Below are positions 55,035 to 64,000 of a stretch of DNA of 64,000 nucleotides, piece by piece. This stretch comes from Fulvimonas sp. R45. Its GTDB lineage: Bacteria > Pseudomonadota > Gammaproteobacteria > Xanthomonadales > Rhodanobacteraceae. Within the stretch, counting starts at the first letter, position 1; each line of letters begins with the position of its first letter. Location of the stretch: assembly GCF_030504985.1 (NCBI RefSeq), contig NZ_JASERU010000011.1, positions 1 to 64,000 on the forward strand, written 5' to 3'. The notes under the pieces were generated by a model, which had not been told where the DNA came from, made no database searches, and saw only the letters and a list, made by a program, of their open reading frames with translations. A program made the translations under genes and the position numbers.

Positions 55035-55590
55035 GCGCCTGCCATGCGTCGGCGTGGTGCTGGCCGGCGGCCGCTCCACCCGCATGGGGCGCGACAAGGC
55101 GCTGCTGGATTGGCAGGGTCGCCCGCTGCTCGAACGCCGGCTCGACGCGCTGCGCGCATCGGGCGTGGACGACGTGCGGGTGAGCGGCGACCGCCCCGCT
55201 TATCAGGGCGTCGCCGATGCGCAGCCGGGGCTTGGGCCGCTGGCCGGCCTTGCCGCCGTCGCCGAGGCGACGGCGGGCGAAGCCGAGCTGCTGGTGATCC
55301 CGGTGGACATGCCGCTGCTCGGCGCCGCGCTGCTGCGCCGGCTGCGCATGGAGCAGCCGGCGGCATGCGGCCTGCGCTGCGCCGGCCACGTACTGCCGAT
55401 GCGGCTACGCCTCGATCCGGCAAGCCGCGCGCTGCTCGCGGCGCTGCTGCGCGGGCGCGAGCCGCGCCAACGTTCGCTGCGCGCGCTGCAGCAGGCGCTG
55501 GATTGCGCGGAGATCGCGCTGACCCTGGACGAGGCCGCGCAACTGGCCGACTGCAACACCGAGGCAAGCTGGCACGAGGTGAACCGATGA
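55009..55590 (+). CDS. mobA: Molybdenum cofactor guanylyltransferase MobA
   Basis: 193-aa nucleotidyltransferase adding GMP to molybdopterin to make the bis-MGD form used by NarG. VVLAGGRSTRMGRDKALLDWQGRPLLE has the GTP-binding GxxRMGxxK pattern and VIPVDMPLLG the Mg-binding Asp. The first ATG (55009) overlaps moaE by 26 nt; an ATG at 55018 is equally possible. No mobB is present in the window. Confidence 0.92.
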   Translation: MPAMPTATERLPCVGVVLAGGRSTRMGRDKALLDWQGRPLLERRLDALRASGVDDVRVSGDRPAYQGVADAQPGLGPLAGLAAVAEATAGEAELLVIPVDMPLLGAALLRRLRMEQPAACGLRCAGHVLPMRLRLDPASRALLAALLRGREPRQRSLRALQQALDCAEIALTLDEAAQLADCNTEASWHEVNR

Positions 55591-55937
55591 GAGTGCAACA
55601 GCAGGGACAGTCGCTGCGCCTGCGCATCGACGAGGCGGAACTGGCGACGCTGCTGGCGGGCGGCACGGTGGAAAACGCCACCCGCTGGCCCGACGGCCGC
55701 GACGAACGCCAGCAGCTGGCGCTGGCCGCACGGCACGGCTGGCGGCGCGGCGACGACGGCTGGCGCATCGAACTGGCGGACGCGGCGGTGCGCGGACTCG
55801 CCGCGCGCCTGCCCAGTCGCGACGGCCTGTCGTTCGGGCTGGCGGTGCCGGGCGGCGATACGCTTGAAGTGCTGTTCGACGTGGACGTGCGCGACAGCGT
55901 GCGCCAGCGCCGCGCAGATCAGGCAGGCAAGGCGTGA
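55587..55937 (+). CDS. Unknown protein between mobA and modA
   Basis: 116-aa protein beginning MRVQQQGQSLRLRIDEAELATLLAGG. The start overlaps the mobA stop and the end overlaps the modA start, so it is an integral operon member. Similar short proteins starting with an SLRLRI/SIRLRL motif occur beside molybdate genes elsewhere and are grouped as a domain of unknown function (possibly DUF7009; from memory). It has no signal peptide and an acidic C-terminal half (LEVLFDVDVRDSVRQRR). A role in molybdate sensing or cofactor handling is only inferred from position. Confidence 0.8.
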   Translation: MRVQQQGQSLRLRIDEAELATLLAGGTVENATRWPDGRDERQQLALAARHGWRRGDDGWRIELADAAVRGLAARLPSRDGLSFGLAVPGGDTLEVLFDVDVRDSVRQRRADQAGKA

Positions 55938-56845
55938 AGCGTCCCGCGAGGTTCGCGCGCTGGCTGGCGCCGTGGCTCCTGCTGTTCGGCCTGGCCGCGC
56001 TGGCCGGCGATGCCCCGGTGCTGCGCGTGGCCTACGCCGGCTCGATGGGCGTGGTGATGGACCACGACCTCGGCCCCGCGGTGGCCAGTGCGCAGCACGC
56101 GAGCTACCAGGGCATCGGCCAGGGCTCGTATGCGCTGGCGCGCCTGCTGGCCGGCCGGCAGTTGCAGGCCGACGTGTTCGTGGCGATCACGCCCGGCCCG
56201 GTCAAGCTGCTGCAACAGGCCGGCCTGGTGGAGCATGCGGTGCCGGTGGCCAGCACGCGCATGGTGGTGGTCTACAGCCCGAAGAGCCGCTACGCCGCCG
56301 ACTTCGCCGCCGCGGCGCAGGGCCGCAAGCGCTGGTACGAGGTGCTGCGCGAGCCCGGCCTGCGCTTCGGCCGCACCGATCCCGCGGTGGACCCGCAGGG
56401 CGCCAACGCGCTGCTCGCCCTGCGGCTGGCGGCGCGCTACTACCACCAGCCCGACCTTCTGCAACAGGTGGCCGGCGATTTCCAGAATCCGCGGCAGATC
56501 TTCGCCGAAACCTCGCTGATGTCGCGGCTGGAGGCGGGCCAGCTCGACGCCACGATTGGCTACGCCAGCGCCGCCTACTCGCACCACCTGCCCATCGTCG
56601 ACCTGCCCGCCGAGATCGACCTGGCGCAACCGGCGCTGCAGGCGTCGTGGTACGCCGAGGCCGGCTTCACCCTGGCCAACGGCAGGAAGGTCGAGGCGCA
56701 GCCGCTGGTGTTCTACGCCGCGGTGCCGGTCGATGCGAAGCAGCCAGCGCTGGGCCGCGCCTTCGTGCAGTTCATGCAGGGCCCGCAGGGACAGGCGATG
56801 CTGCGCGAGCGCGGCTACGACCCGCCGCACGGGAAGGCGCTGTGA
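55934..56845 (+). CDS. modA: Molybdate/tungstate ABC transporter substrate-binding protein
   Basis: 303-aa periplasmic binding protein. Signal peptide of about 25 residues (LAPWLLLFGLAALAGDA). The mature chain starts VLRVAYAGSMGVVMDHDLGPAV and contains GRTDPAVDPQGANALLALRLAARYY, a pattern closer to the WtpA/archaeal-type binding proteins than to Escherichia coli ModA. It therefore may also accept tungstate. Overlaps modB (GTGA). Confidence 0.88.
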   Translation: MKRPARFARWLAPWLLLFGLAALAGDAPVLRVAYAGSMGVVMDHDLGPAVASAQHASYQGIGQGSYALARLLAGRQLQADVFVAITPGPVKLLQQAGLVEHAVPVASTRMVVVYSPKSRYAADFAAAAQGRKRWYEVLREPGLRFGRTDPAVDPQGANALLALRLAARYYHQPDLLQQVAGDFQNPRQIFAETSLMSRLEAGQLDATIGYASAAYSHHLPIVDLPAEIDLAQPALQASWYAEAGFTLANGRKVEAQPLVFYAAVPVDAKQPALGRAFVQFMQGPQGQAMLRERGYDPPHGKAL

Positions 56846-57608
56846 GCGATGCCCTGCGGCCACGCCTGACGACGCTTGCCGCGGCGCTGGCGTTGTTGCT
56901 GCTGGCGGCGCCGTTCGTGGGCCTGGCGCTCGCCACCGACTGGCGCCATTTCGGTTTCGCGCAAGGCGACGGCGGCGCGGTGGCGGTGTCGCTGGGCCTG
57001 AGCCTGCTCGCGCTGGGGCTGATCGTGGCGCTGGGCACGCCCTTGGCGTGGTGGCTGGCGCGCCATCGCGTGCGCGGGCAGTGGCTGGTCGACGCGCTGC
57101 TGCTGCTGGCCCTGCTCACGCCGCCGCTGGCGATGGGCCTGCTGCTGGCCACGGTGTACGGCCCCTACGGCCCGGCCGGACAGCTGCTGGAACGGGCGGG
57201 CCTGCTGCTGACCAACTCCGCGCCGGCCTTCGTGATGGCGCAGTTCTACGCCGCGCTGCCGTACTACGTGCTGGCCGCGCGCGCCGCCTTCGAGGGGGTG
57301 CCGCGCGAGCTGGAGCAGATCGCGCTGACGCTGGGCCATTCGCCCGCGCGCTGTTTCTTCCGCGTCAGCCTGCCGCTGGCGCGGCTGGGCCTGGCCGCGG
57401 CGGTGGCGCTGGCCTGGGTGCGCGCGCTGGGCGAGTTCGGCGTGGTGCTGATCGTGGCCTACTACCCGCAGGGCATCCCGGTGAAGCTGTGGACGAACCT
57501 GCAGGACCTCGGCCTGCCGGCGGTGTATCCGCTGCTGTGGGTGTTCTTCCTGGTCGCCTTGCCGCTGCCGCTGGCGCTGGGCCTGGCCGTGCGCAGGCGG
57601 CTGGCCTG

Positions 57609-57609
<1 letters not shown>
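56842..57609 (+). CDS. modB: Molybdate ABC transporter permease
   Basis: 255-aa inner-membrane permease with six or so helices. The start is GTG at 56842, overlapping the modA stop and preceded by GGAAGG. The EAA loop that contacts ModC is visible as ELEQIALTLGHSPARCFFRVSLPLARLGL. WVRALGEFGVVLIVAYYPQGIPVKLWTNLQ is characteristic of ModB. Its TGA overlaps the modC ATG. Confidence 0.93.
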
Positions 57610-58586
<977 letters not shown>

Positions 58587-58693
58587 GCGCCGGCGTTCAG
58601 CGACGTCAAATCGCCATCACTTCGACTTTACGCTGTCTGGGCGAAGTTACCGCGGCGTTCGGAGGACGCGGCCAGGGAGCGCACGCGGCGCAT

Positions 58694-58707
58694 TTGACTC
58701 CGGACAA
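58694..58707 (+). promoter_or_regulatory. FNR/CRP-family-like site upstream of narK
   Basis: TTGACTCCGGACAA matches the FNR consensus TTGAT-N4-ATCAA at 7 of 10 fixed positions. Its centre is 30-35 bp upstream of TAGCGT (58730-58735), which has the key bases of a -10 hexamer, so the layout fits a class II activated promoter beginning near 58742. The site itself is imperfect. Confidence 0.45.
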
Positions 58708-58787
58708 GGACAACCGCGCCGCGCGGGGGTAGCGTGACCGCCAGCCGTGCCGGCCATGGACACAGCCAGCCGAGGGAGGCCAGCGCG

Positions 58788-60038
58788 ATGGGTGTCGCCT
58801 ACCGGGTGTTGTTCGCCAGTACGTTCGCGTTCGTGGTGTGCTTCGCGGTGTGGATGATGTTCGGCGTGATCGGCATCCCGATCCGCCAGGAGCTGGGCCT
58901 CAACGCCACCGGGTTCGGCCTGCTCACCGCCACGCCGGTGCTGTCCGGCGCGGTGCTGCGCCTGCCGCTGGGCATCTGGACCGACCGCTTTGGCGGCCGC
59001 ATCGTGATGACGGTGCTGCTGCTGGCCTGCGCCGTGCCGGTGTGGCTGGTGGGCTACGCCGGGCAGCTGTGGCAGCTGCTGCTGGTGGGGCTGATCCTGG
59101 GCGCGGTGGGCGCCTCGTTCGCGGTGGGCACGCCCTACGTGGCGCGCTTCTTTCCCGCCTCGCGGCGCGGTTTCGCGATGGGCGTGTTCGGCGCGGGCAC
59201 CAGCGGCGCGGCGCTGAACCTGTTCGTGACGCCGCTGCTGGTGGACCACTACGGCTGGCGCATGGTGCCGCGCATCTACGCGGTGGCGCTGCTGCTCACC
59301 GCGGTGCTGTTCTGGCTGCTGGCGGCGCCGGACCCGGGCGTGGGCCAGGGTGGCAAGGCATCGGGCATGGGCGCGCAGCTGCGCGTGCTGCGCGATCCGC
59401 GGGTGTGGAAGTACTGCCAGTACTACTCGCTGACCTTCGGCGGCTTCACCGCGCTGTCCTTGTGGATGCCGCAGTACTTCATCGGCGAGTACGGCGTGGC
59501 GATCGGCACGGCGGCGCTGCTGGCGGCGTGCTTCTCGCTGCCGGCCGGCGCGCTGCGCGCGCTGGGCGGCACCTTGGCGGACAAATTCGGCGCGCACGCC
59601 ACCACCTGGTGGGTGCTGTGGGTGTCGTCGGTGATGCTGTTCCTGCTGTCCTACCCGCAGACGCAGCTGGTGGTGCACACCATCCGCGGCCCGGCCAGCT
59701 TCGACATCGGGCTGCGGCTGTGGCTGTTCGTGCCGCTGCTGTTCGTGCTGGGCGTGGCGCTGGCCTTCGGCATGGCGTCCACCTTCAAGTACCTGGGCGA
59801 CGACTTTCCCGAGAACCTGGGCGTGGTCACCGGCATCGTGGGCCTGGCCGGCGGCCTGGGCGGCTTCCTGCTGCCGATCCTCTGGGGCGGGCTGCTCGAC
59901 TGGCTGGGCATCCGCTCCAGCGCCTTCATGCTGCTGTACGGCGTCGTCATCGTGGCGCTGGTGCTGATCTTCTTCACCGAGGTGCGGCAGGTGGATTTCC
60001 ACGGCCGCCACGTCCCGCCCTCCAAGCCCCAAGCCTGA
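58788..60038 (+). CDS. narK: Nitrate/nitrite transporter NarK
   Basis: 416-aa NNP-family (MFS) transporter with 12 predicted helices. FGVIGIPIRQELGLNATGFGLL and LRLPLGIWTDRFGGRIVM at the start, and the NNP signature GAGTSGAALNLFVTPLL and FGMASTFKYLGDDFPENLGVVTGIVGLAGGLGGF (as two blocks) are present. It either imports nitrate or exchanges it with nitrite. The ATG at 58788 has GGGAGG 8 nt upstream; an earlier GTG is unlikely. narG follows after 10 nt. Confidence 0.94.
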   Translation: MGVAYRVLFASTFAFVVCFAVWMMFGVIGIPIRQELGLNATGFGLLTATPVLSGAVLRLPLGIWTDRFGGRIVMTVLLLACAVPVWLVGYAGQLWQLLLVGLILGAVGASFAVGTPYVARFFPASRRGFAMGVFGAGTSGAALNLFVTPLLVDHYGWRMVPRIYAVALLLTAVLFWLLAAPDPGVGQGGKASGMGAQLRVLRDPRVWKYCQYYSLTFGGFTALSLWMPQYFIGEYGVAIGTAALLAACFSLPAGALRALGGTLADKFGAHATTWWVLWVSSVMLFLLSYPQTQLVVHTIRGPASFDIGLRLWLFVPLLFVLGVALAFGMASTFKYLGDDFPENLGVVTGIVGLAGGLGGFLLPILWGGLLDWLGIRSSAFMLLYGVVIVALVLIFFTEVRQVDFHGRHVPPSKPQA

Positions 60039-60048
60039 GGTCGCCGCC

Positions 60049-63000
60049 ATGGGCCAGTTCCTGGAACGCCTGCGCTATTTCTCGCGTCCGCGCGAAGCCT
60101 TCTCCGACGGCTGGGGCGAGGTGCGCGAGGAAGCGCGCCAGTGGGAGGATGGCTACCGCAACCGCTGGTCGCACGACAAGATCGTGCGTTCCACCCACGG
60201 CGTGAACTGCACCGGCTCGTGCAGCTGGAAGATCCACGTCAAGCAGGGCGTGGTGACCTGGGAAACCCAGCAGACCGACTACCCGCGCACCCGCCCCGGC
60301 ATGCCCAACCACGAGCCGCGCGGCTGCTCGCGCGGCGCCTCGTACTCCTGGTACCTGTACAGCGCGAACCGGCTGAAGTACCCGATGATCCGCGGCCGGT
60401 TGCTGAAGCACTGGCGCAGGCTGCGCGAAACGCTGGCGCCGGTGGAAGCGTGGGCCGCGCTGATGGCCGAGCCGGGCATGCAGGACTACAAGGCCAGCCG
60501 CGGCCTCGGTGGCTTCGTGCGGGTGAAGTGGGACGAGGCGCTGGAACTGGTCGCCGCCGCCAACGTGCACACGGTGAAGGCGCACGGACCCGACCGCGTG
60601 GTGGGCTTCTCGCCGATCCCGGCGATGTCGATGGTGTCCTACGCCTCCGGCGCGCGCTACCTCAGCCTGATCGGCGGCACCCTGCTGTCGTTCTACGACT
60701 GGTACTGCGACCTGCCGCCGTCCAGCCCGCAGACCTGGGGCGAGCAGACCGACGTGCCCGAGTCGGCCGACTGGTACAACTCCGGCTACATCATCGCCTG
60801 GGGCTCGAACGTGCCGCAGACGCGCACGCCCGACGCGCACTTCTTCGTCGAGGCGCGCTACAACGGCACCCACGTGGTGGCGGTGACGCCGGACTACGCC
60901 GAGGTCGCCAAGCTTTCCGACCTGTGGCTGCACCCCAAGCAGGGCACCGACGCCGCGCTGGCCATGGCGATGGGCCACGTGATCCTCCGGGAATTCTTCC
61001 TCGATCGCCAGGCCACCTATTTCCAGGACTACGGCCGACGCTACACCGACCTGCCGCTGCTGGTGACGCTGCGCCGCGACGGCGAACGCTGGATCCCCGA
61101 CCGCTACCTGCGCGCCAGCGATTTCGACGGCGCGCTGGGCAGCCCCGGCCACGCCGAGTGGAAGACCGTGGGCTTCGACAAGGACGGCCGGCCGGTGGTG
61201 CCGCAGGGCGCGATCGGCTTCCGCTGGCCGGGCCGGGACAGCCCCGACCACGGCAAGTGGAACCTGGAGCAGAAGGGCGCCGACGGCGCGGCCATCGAGC
61301 TGCAACTGACCCAGATCGACCGCCGTGACGCCGTCTGTGCCGTGGCCTTCCCGTACTTCGGCGGCGTGGTCAACCCGCATTACCCGAGCAACGACCAGCA
61401 GGGTGACGTGCTGCTGCGCCACGTGCCGGTGCGCAAACTGGTCACGAAGGACGGCGAGGTGATGGTCGCCACCACCTTCGACCTGCTGTGCGCGCACTAC
61501 GGCCTGGACCGCGGCCTGGGCGGCACCAGCGCCAGGGGTTACGACGACAACGTGCCCTACACCCCGGCTTGGCAGGAGGCGATCACCGGCGTGCCGGCGC
61601 AGCACGCCATCGCGGTGGCGCGCGGCTTCGCCGACAACGCGGAGAAAACCAGGGGCCGCTCGATGGTCATCATCGGCGCGGGCATGAACCACTGGTACCA
61701 CCAGGACATGAACTACCGCAGCATCATCAACGTCCTGATGCTGTGCGGCACGGTGGGCGTGTCCGGCGGCGGCTGGTCGCACTACGTGGGGCAGGAGAAG
61801 CTGCGCCCGCAGACCGGCTGGACCGCGCTGGCCTTCGCGCTGGACTGGACGCGCCCGCCGCGACAGATGGCCGGCACCACGTTCTTCTACGTGCACTCGG
61901 ACCAGTGGCGCTACGAGAAGCTCGACGTGGACGAACTGCTCTCGCCGCTGGCCGACCGCCGCCGCTACGGCCGCAGCCTGATCGACTGCAACGTGCGCGC
62001 CCAGCGCATGGGCTGGACGCCGTCGGCGCCGCAGCTCAACCGCAACCCGCTGCAGGTGGCCCGCGACGCCGCGGCCGCCGGCGTGGACGCGAAGGACTAC
62101 GTGGCCGCGGCGCTGAAGTCCGGCGAGCTGCGCATGGCCAGCGAGGACCCGGACGACCCCACCAACTTCCCGCGCAACCTGTTCATCTGGCGCTCCAACC
62201 TGTTCGGTTCCTCCGGCAAGGGCCACGAGTATTTCCTGCGCCACTTCCTCGGCACCCGCTGCGGCCTGCAGGGCAAGGACCTCGGCGAGGAGGGCGGCGC
62301 CAAGCCCGAGGAAGTGGTATGGCGCGAACCCGCGCCCGAGGGCAAGCTCGACCTGGTGGTGACGCTGGACTTCCGCATGTCCACCTCCTGCCTGTACTCG
62401 GACGTGGTGCTGCCCACCGCCTCCTGGTACGAGAAGAACGACCTCAACACCTCCGACATGCATCCGTTCATCCACCCACTGTCGGCGGCGGTGGACCCGG
62501 TCTACGAGTCGCGCAGCGACTGGGAGATCTTCAAGGCGGTGGCGAAGAAGTTCTCCGCGCTGGCCGAAGGCCACCTCGGCGTGGAGAAGGACGTGGTGCT
62601 CACGCCGATCCTGCACGACACGTCGGCCGAGCTGGCGCAGCCGTTCGGCGGGCAGGACTGGAAGAAGGGCGAGTGCGAACTGGTGCCCGGCGTCACCGCC
62701 TCCAACATCGCCGTGGTGGAACGCGACTACCCGGCCACCTTCGCCCGCTACACCGCGCTGGGTCCGCTGATGGACACGCTGGGCAACGGCGGCAAGGGCA
62801 TCGCCTGGGACACCGGGCACGAAGTGGCCGGCCTGGCCGCGCTCAACGCCACCGTGGCCGACGGCCCGGCCAGGGGCCGGCCGCGCATCGACAGCGACAT
62901 CGACGCCGCCGAGACCATCATGTACCTCGCGCCGGAGACCAACGGCGAGGTGGCGGTGAAGGCCTGGGCCGCGCTGTCGAAGATCACCGGCCGCGACCAC

Positions 63001-63807
63001 ACCCATCTCGCGCGCCCGCGCGAGGACGAGAAGATCCGCTTCCGCGACATCCAGGCGCAGCCGCGCAAGATCATCTCCTCGCCCACCTGGTCGGGCATCG
63101 AGAGCGAGCATGTCAGCTACAGCGCCGGCTGGACCAACGTCAACGAACTGATCCCCTGGCGCACGATTTCCGGGCGCCAGCAGTTCTACCAGGACCATCC
63201 CTGGCTGCGCGACTTCGGCGAGGGCTTCGCGCTGTACCGGCCGCCGATCGACACGCGCACCGTGGCGCCGCTGCTGGGCCGGAAGGGCAACGGCCATCCC
63301 GAGGTGATGCTGAACTTCATCACCCCGCACCAGAAGTGGGGCATCCACAGCACCTACACCGACAACCTGCTGATGCTCACGCTGTCGCGCGGCGGGCCGA
63401 TCGTGTGGATCTCCGAGGCCGACGCGGGCCGGGCTGGCATCGTCGACAACGACTGGATCGAGGTGTTCAACGTGAACGGCGCGCTCACCGCGCGCGCGGT
63501 GGTCAGCCAGCGCGTGAAGGAAGGCATGTGCCTGATGTACCACGCGCAGGAGAAGATCGTGAACGTTCCGGGTTCGGAGATCACCGGCATGCGCGGCGGC
63601 ATCCACAACTCGGTCACCCGCACCGTGCTCAAGCCCACCCACATGGTGGGCGGCTACGCGCAGTTGTCGTGGGGCTTCAACTACTACGGCACCGTGGGCT
63701 CCAACCGCGATGAGTTCGTGATCGTGCGCAAGATGGCCAAGGTGGACTGGATGGACCGCGTGCAGCGCAAGGCGCGCGAAGACGAACTCGACACGAAGCT
63801 GGCCTGA
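60049..63807 (+). CDS. narG: Respiratory nitrate reductase alpha subunit NarG
   Basis: 1252-aa catalytic subunit of the membrane-bound, cytoplasm-facing nitrate reductase. The FS0 [4Fe-4S] ligands are His50, Cys54, Cys58 (STHGVNCTGSCSW) and Cys93 (EPRGCSRGAS). The molybdenum ligand Asp lies in SFYDWYCDLPPSSPQTWGEQ (about residue 221), and bis-MGD binding blocks follow, for example LNFITPHQKWGIHSTY near the C-terminus. Length matches family (about 1,250). It needs the MobA-modified cofactor encoded upstream. narH starts 11 nt later. Confidence 0.97.
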   Translation: MGQFLERLRYFSRPREAFSDGWGEVREEARQWEDGYRNRWSHDKIVRSTHGVNCTGSCSWKIHVKQGVVTWETQQTDYPRTRPGMPNHEPRGCSRGASYSWYLYSANRLKYPMIRGRLLKHWRRLRETLAPVEAWAALMAEPGMQDYKASRGLGGFVRVKWDEALELVAAANVHTVKAHGPDRVVGFSPIPAMSMVSYASGARYLSLIGGTLLSFYDWYCDLPPSSPQTWGEQTDVPESADWYNSGYIIAWGSNVPQTRTPDAHFFVEARYNGTHVVAVTPDYAEVAKLSDLWLHPKQGTDAALAMAMGHVILREFFLDRQATYFQDYGRRYTDLPLLVTLRRDGERWIPDRYLRASDFDGALGSPGHAEWKTVGFDKDGRPVVPQGAIGFRWPGRDSPDHGKWNLEQKGADGAAIELQLTQIDRRDAVCAVAFPYFGGVVNPHYPSNDQQGDVLLRHVPVRKLVTKDGEVMVATTFDLLCAHYGLDRGLGGTSARGYDDNVPYTPAWQEAITGVPAQHAIAVARGFADNAEKTRGRSMVIIGAGMNHWYHQDMNYRSIINVLMLCGTVGVSGGGWSHYVGQEKLRPQTGWTALAFALDWTRPPRQMAGTTFFYVHSDQWRYEKLDVDELLSPLADRRRYGRSLIDCNVRAQRMGWTPSAPQLNRNPLQVARDAAAAGVDAKDYVAAALKSGELRMASEDPDDPTNFPRNLFIWRSNLFGSSGKGHEYFLRHFLGTRCGLQGKDLGEEGGAKPEEVVWREPAPEGKLDLVVTLDFRMSTSCLYSDVVLPTASWYEKNDLNTSDMHPFIHPLSAAVDPVYESRSDWEIFKAVAKKFSALAEGHLGVEKDVVLTPILHDTSAELAQPFGGQDWKKGECELVPGVTASNIAVVERDYPATFARYTALGPLMDTLGNGGKGIAWDTGHEVAGLAALNATVADGPARGRPRIDSDIDAAETIMYLAPETNGEVAVKAWAALSKITGRDHTHLARPREDEKIRFRDIQAQPRKIISSPTWSGIESEHVSYSAGWTNVNELIPWRTISGRQQFYQDHPWLRDFGEGFALYRPPIDTRTVAPLLGRKGNGHPEVMLNFITPHQKWGIHSTYTDNLLMLTLSRGGPIVWISEADAGRAGIVDNDWIEVFNVNGALTARAVVSQRVKEGMCLMYHAQEKIVNVPGSEITGMRGGIHNSVTRTVLKPTHMVGGYAQLSWGFNYYGTVGSNRDEFVIVRKMAKVDWMDRVQRKAREDELDTKLA

Positions 63808-63818
63808 GGAGCAGACCC

Positions 63819-64000
63819 ATGAAAGTCCGCGCACAGATCGCGATGGTGCTGAACCTCGACAAGTGCATCGGCTGCCACACCTGCTCGGTCACCTGCAAGA
63901 ACGTGTGGACCTCGCGCAAGGGCATGGAATACGCGTGGTTCAACAACGTGGAAACCAAGCCCGGCATCGGCTACCCGAAGGACTGGGAGAACCAGGAACG
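63819..64000 (+). CDS. narH: Respiratory nitrate reductase beta subunit NarH (5' part)
   Basis: The first 60 codons before the window ends. MKVRAQIAMVLNLDKCIGCH followed by TCSVTCKNVWT gives the first CxxCxxCxxxC cluster ligands of NarH, and KGMEYAWFNNVETKPGIGYP is typical. The protein should be about 500 aa, carrying four Fe-S clusters, and be followed by narJ and narI. GAGGAGC lies 8 nt upstream. Confidence 0.95.
   Translation, partial: MKVRAQIAMVLNLDKCIGCHTCSVTCKNVWTSRKGMEYAWFNNVETKPGIGYPKDWENQE

Noticed and set aside
59974-63834. 1286-codon open frame opposite narK-narG
   Set aside because: Shadow of narG; no domain or plausible start.

Overview
The window is high-GC, densely coded gammaproteobacterial chromosome. 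The gene set and order point to the Xanthomonadales, most likely Rhodanobacteraceae (a denitrifying Rhodanobacter-like organism). The signs are rpmH-rnpA-yidC-mnmE running away from dnaA-dnaN-recF-gyrB, a TPR-tonB-exbB-exbD-exbD block facing pdxJ, a NahK-type hybrid kinase, and a molybdenum-cofactor/molybdate/nitrate-reductase supercluster. The taxonomic call is inference from gene order and protein character, not from a database search.

Layout. 1-700: the edge of a probable insertion sequence, an intergenic repeat and a lone MbcA/ParS/Xre-type antitoxin. 0.7-8.5 kb: a DUF885 lipoprotein peptidase, a YafY-like WYL regulator, a four-gene operon (DJ-1-like protein, 60-aa protein, GFA protein, glutathione S-transferase), fructose-1,6-bisphosphatase, a prolyl-4-hydroxylase-type oxygenase and a GNAT. 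8.5-21.7 kb: oligopeptidase A, a CNMP-binding patatin, gamma-carbonic anhydrase, an eukaryote-style peptide:N-glycanase A, aroE, a RimK-like ATP-grasp ligase divergent from a GNAT, and several unknown envelope proteins. 21.8-30.6 kb: lptM-dapF-DUF484-xerC, hslVU, an unknown protein, poxB and a ribokinase. 30.6-41 kb: the chromosome origin, with mnmE, yidC, rnpA and rpmH on the minus strand, and dnaA, dnaN, recF and gyrB on the plus strand. DnaA boxes lie between dnaA and dnaN, and two identical parS-like palindromes lie inside recF. 41-45.5 kb: a structured 760-nt gap, then the TonB energy-transduction operon. 45.9-50.9 kb: pdxJ, a phosphopantetheinyl transferase and the hybrid kinase. 51-64 kb: moaA-moaCB-moeA-moaD-moaE-mobA-unknown-modA-modB-modC, then narK-narG-narH (narH runs off the end).

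How it fits together. The last 13 kb is one functional programme. Molybdate is imported by ModABC, molybdopterin is made by MoaA/CB/D/E, molybdenum is inserted by MoeA and the nucleotide added by MobA, and the cofactor is used in NarGH with NarK exchanging nitrate and nitrite. A leader that looks like a Moco riboswitch precedes moaA, and an FNR-like site precedes narK, so both cofactor supply and oxygen are plausible inputs. Intergenic spaces are decorated by at least three families of short GC-rich repeats, one nested inside another at about 27.5 kb.
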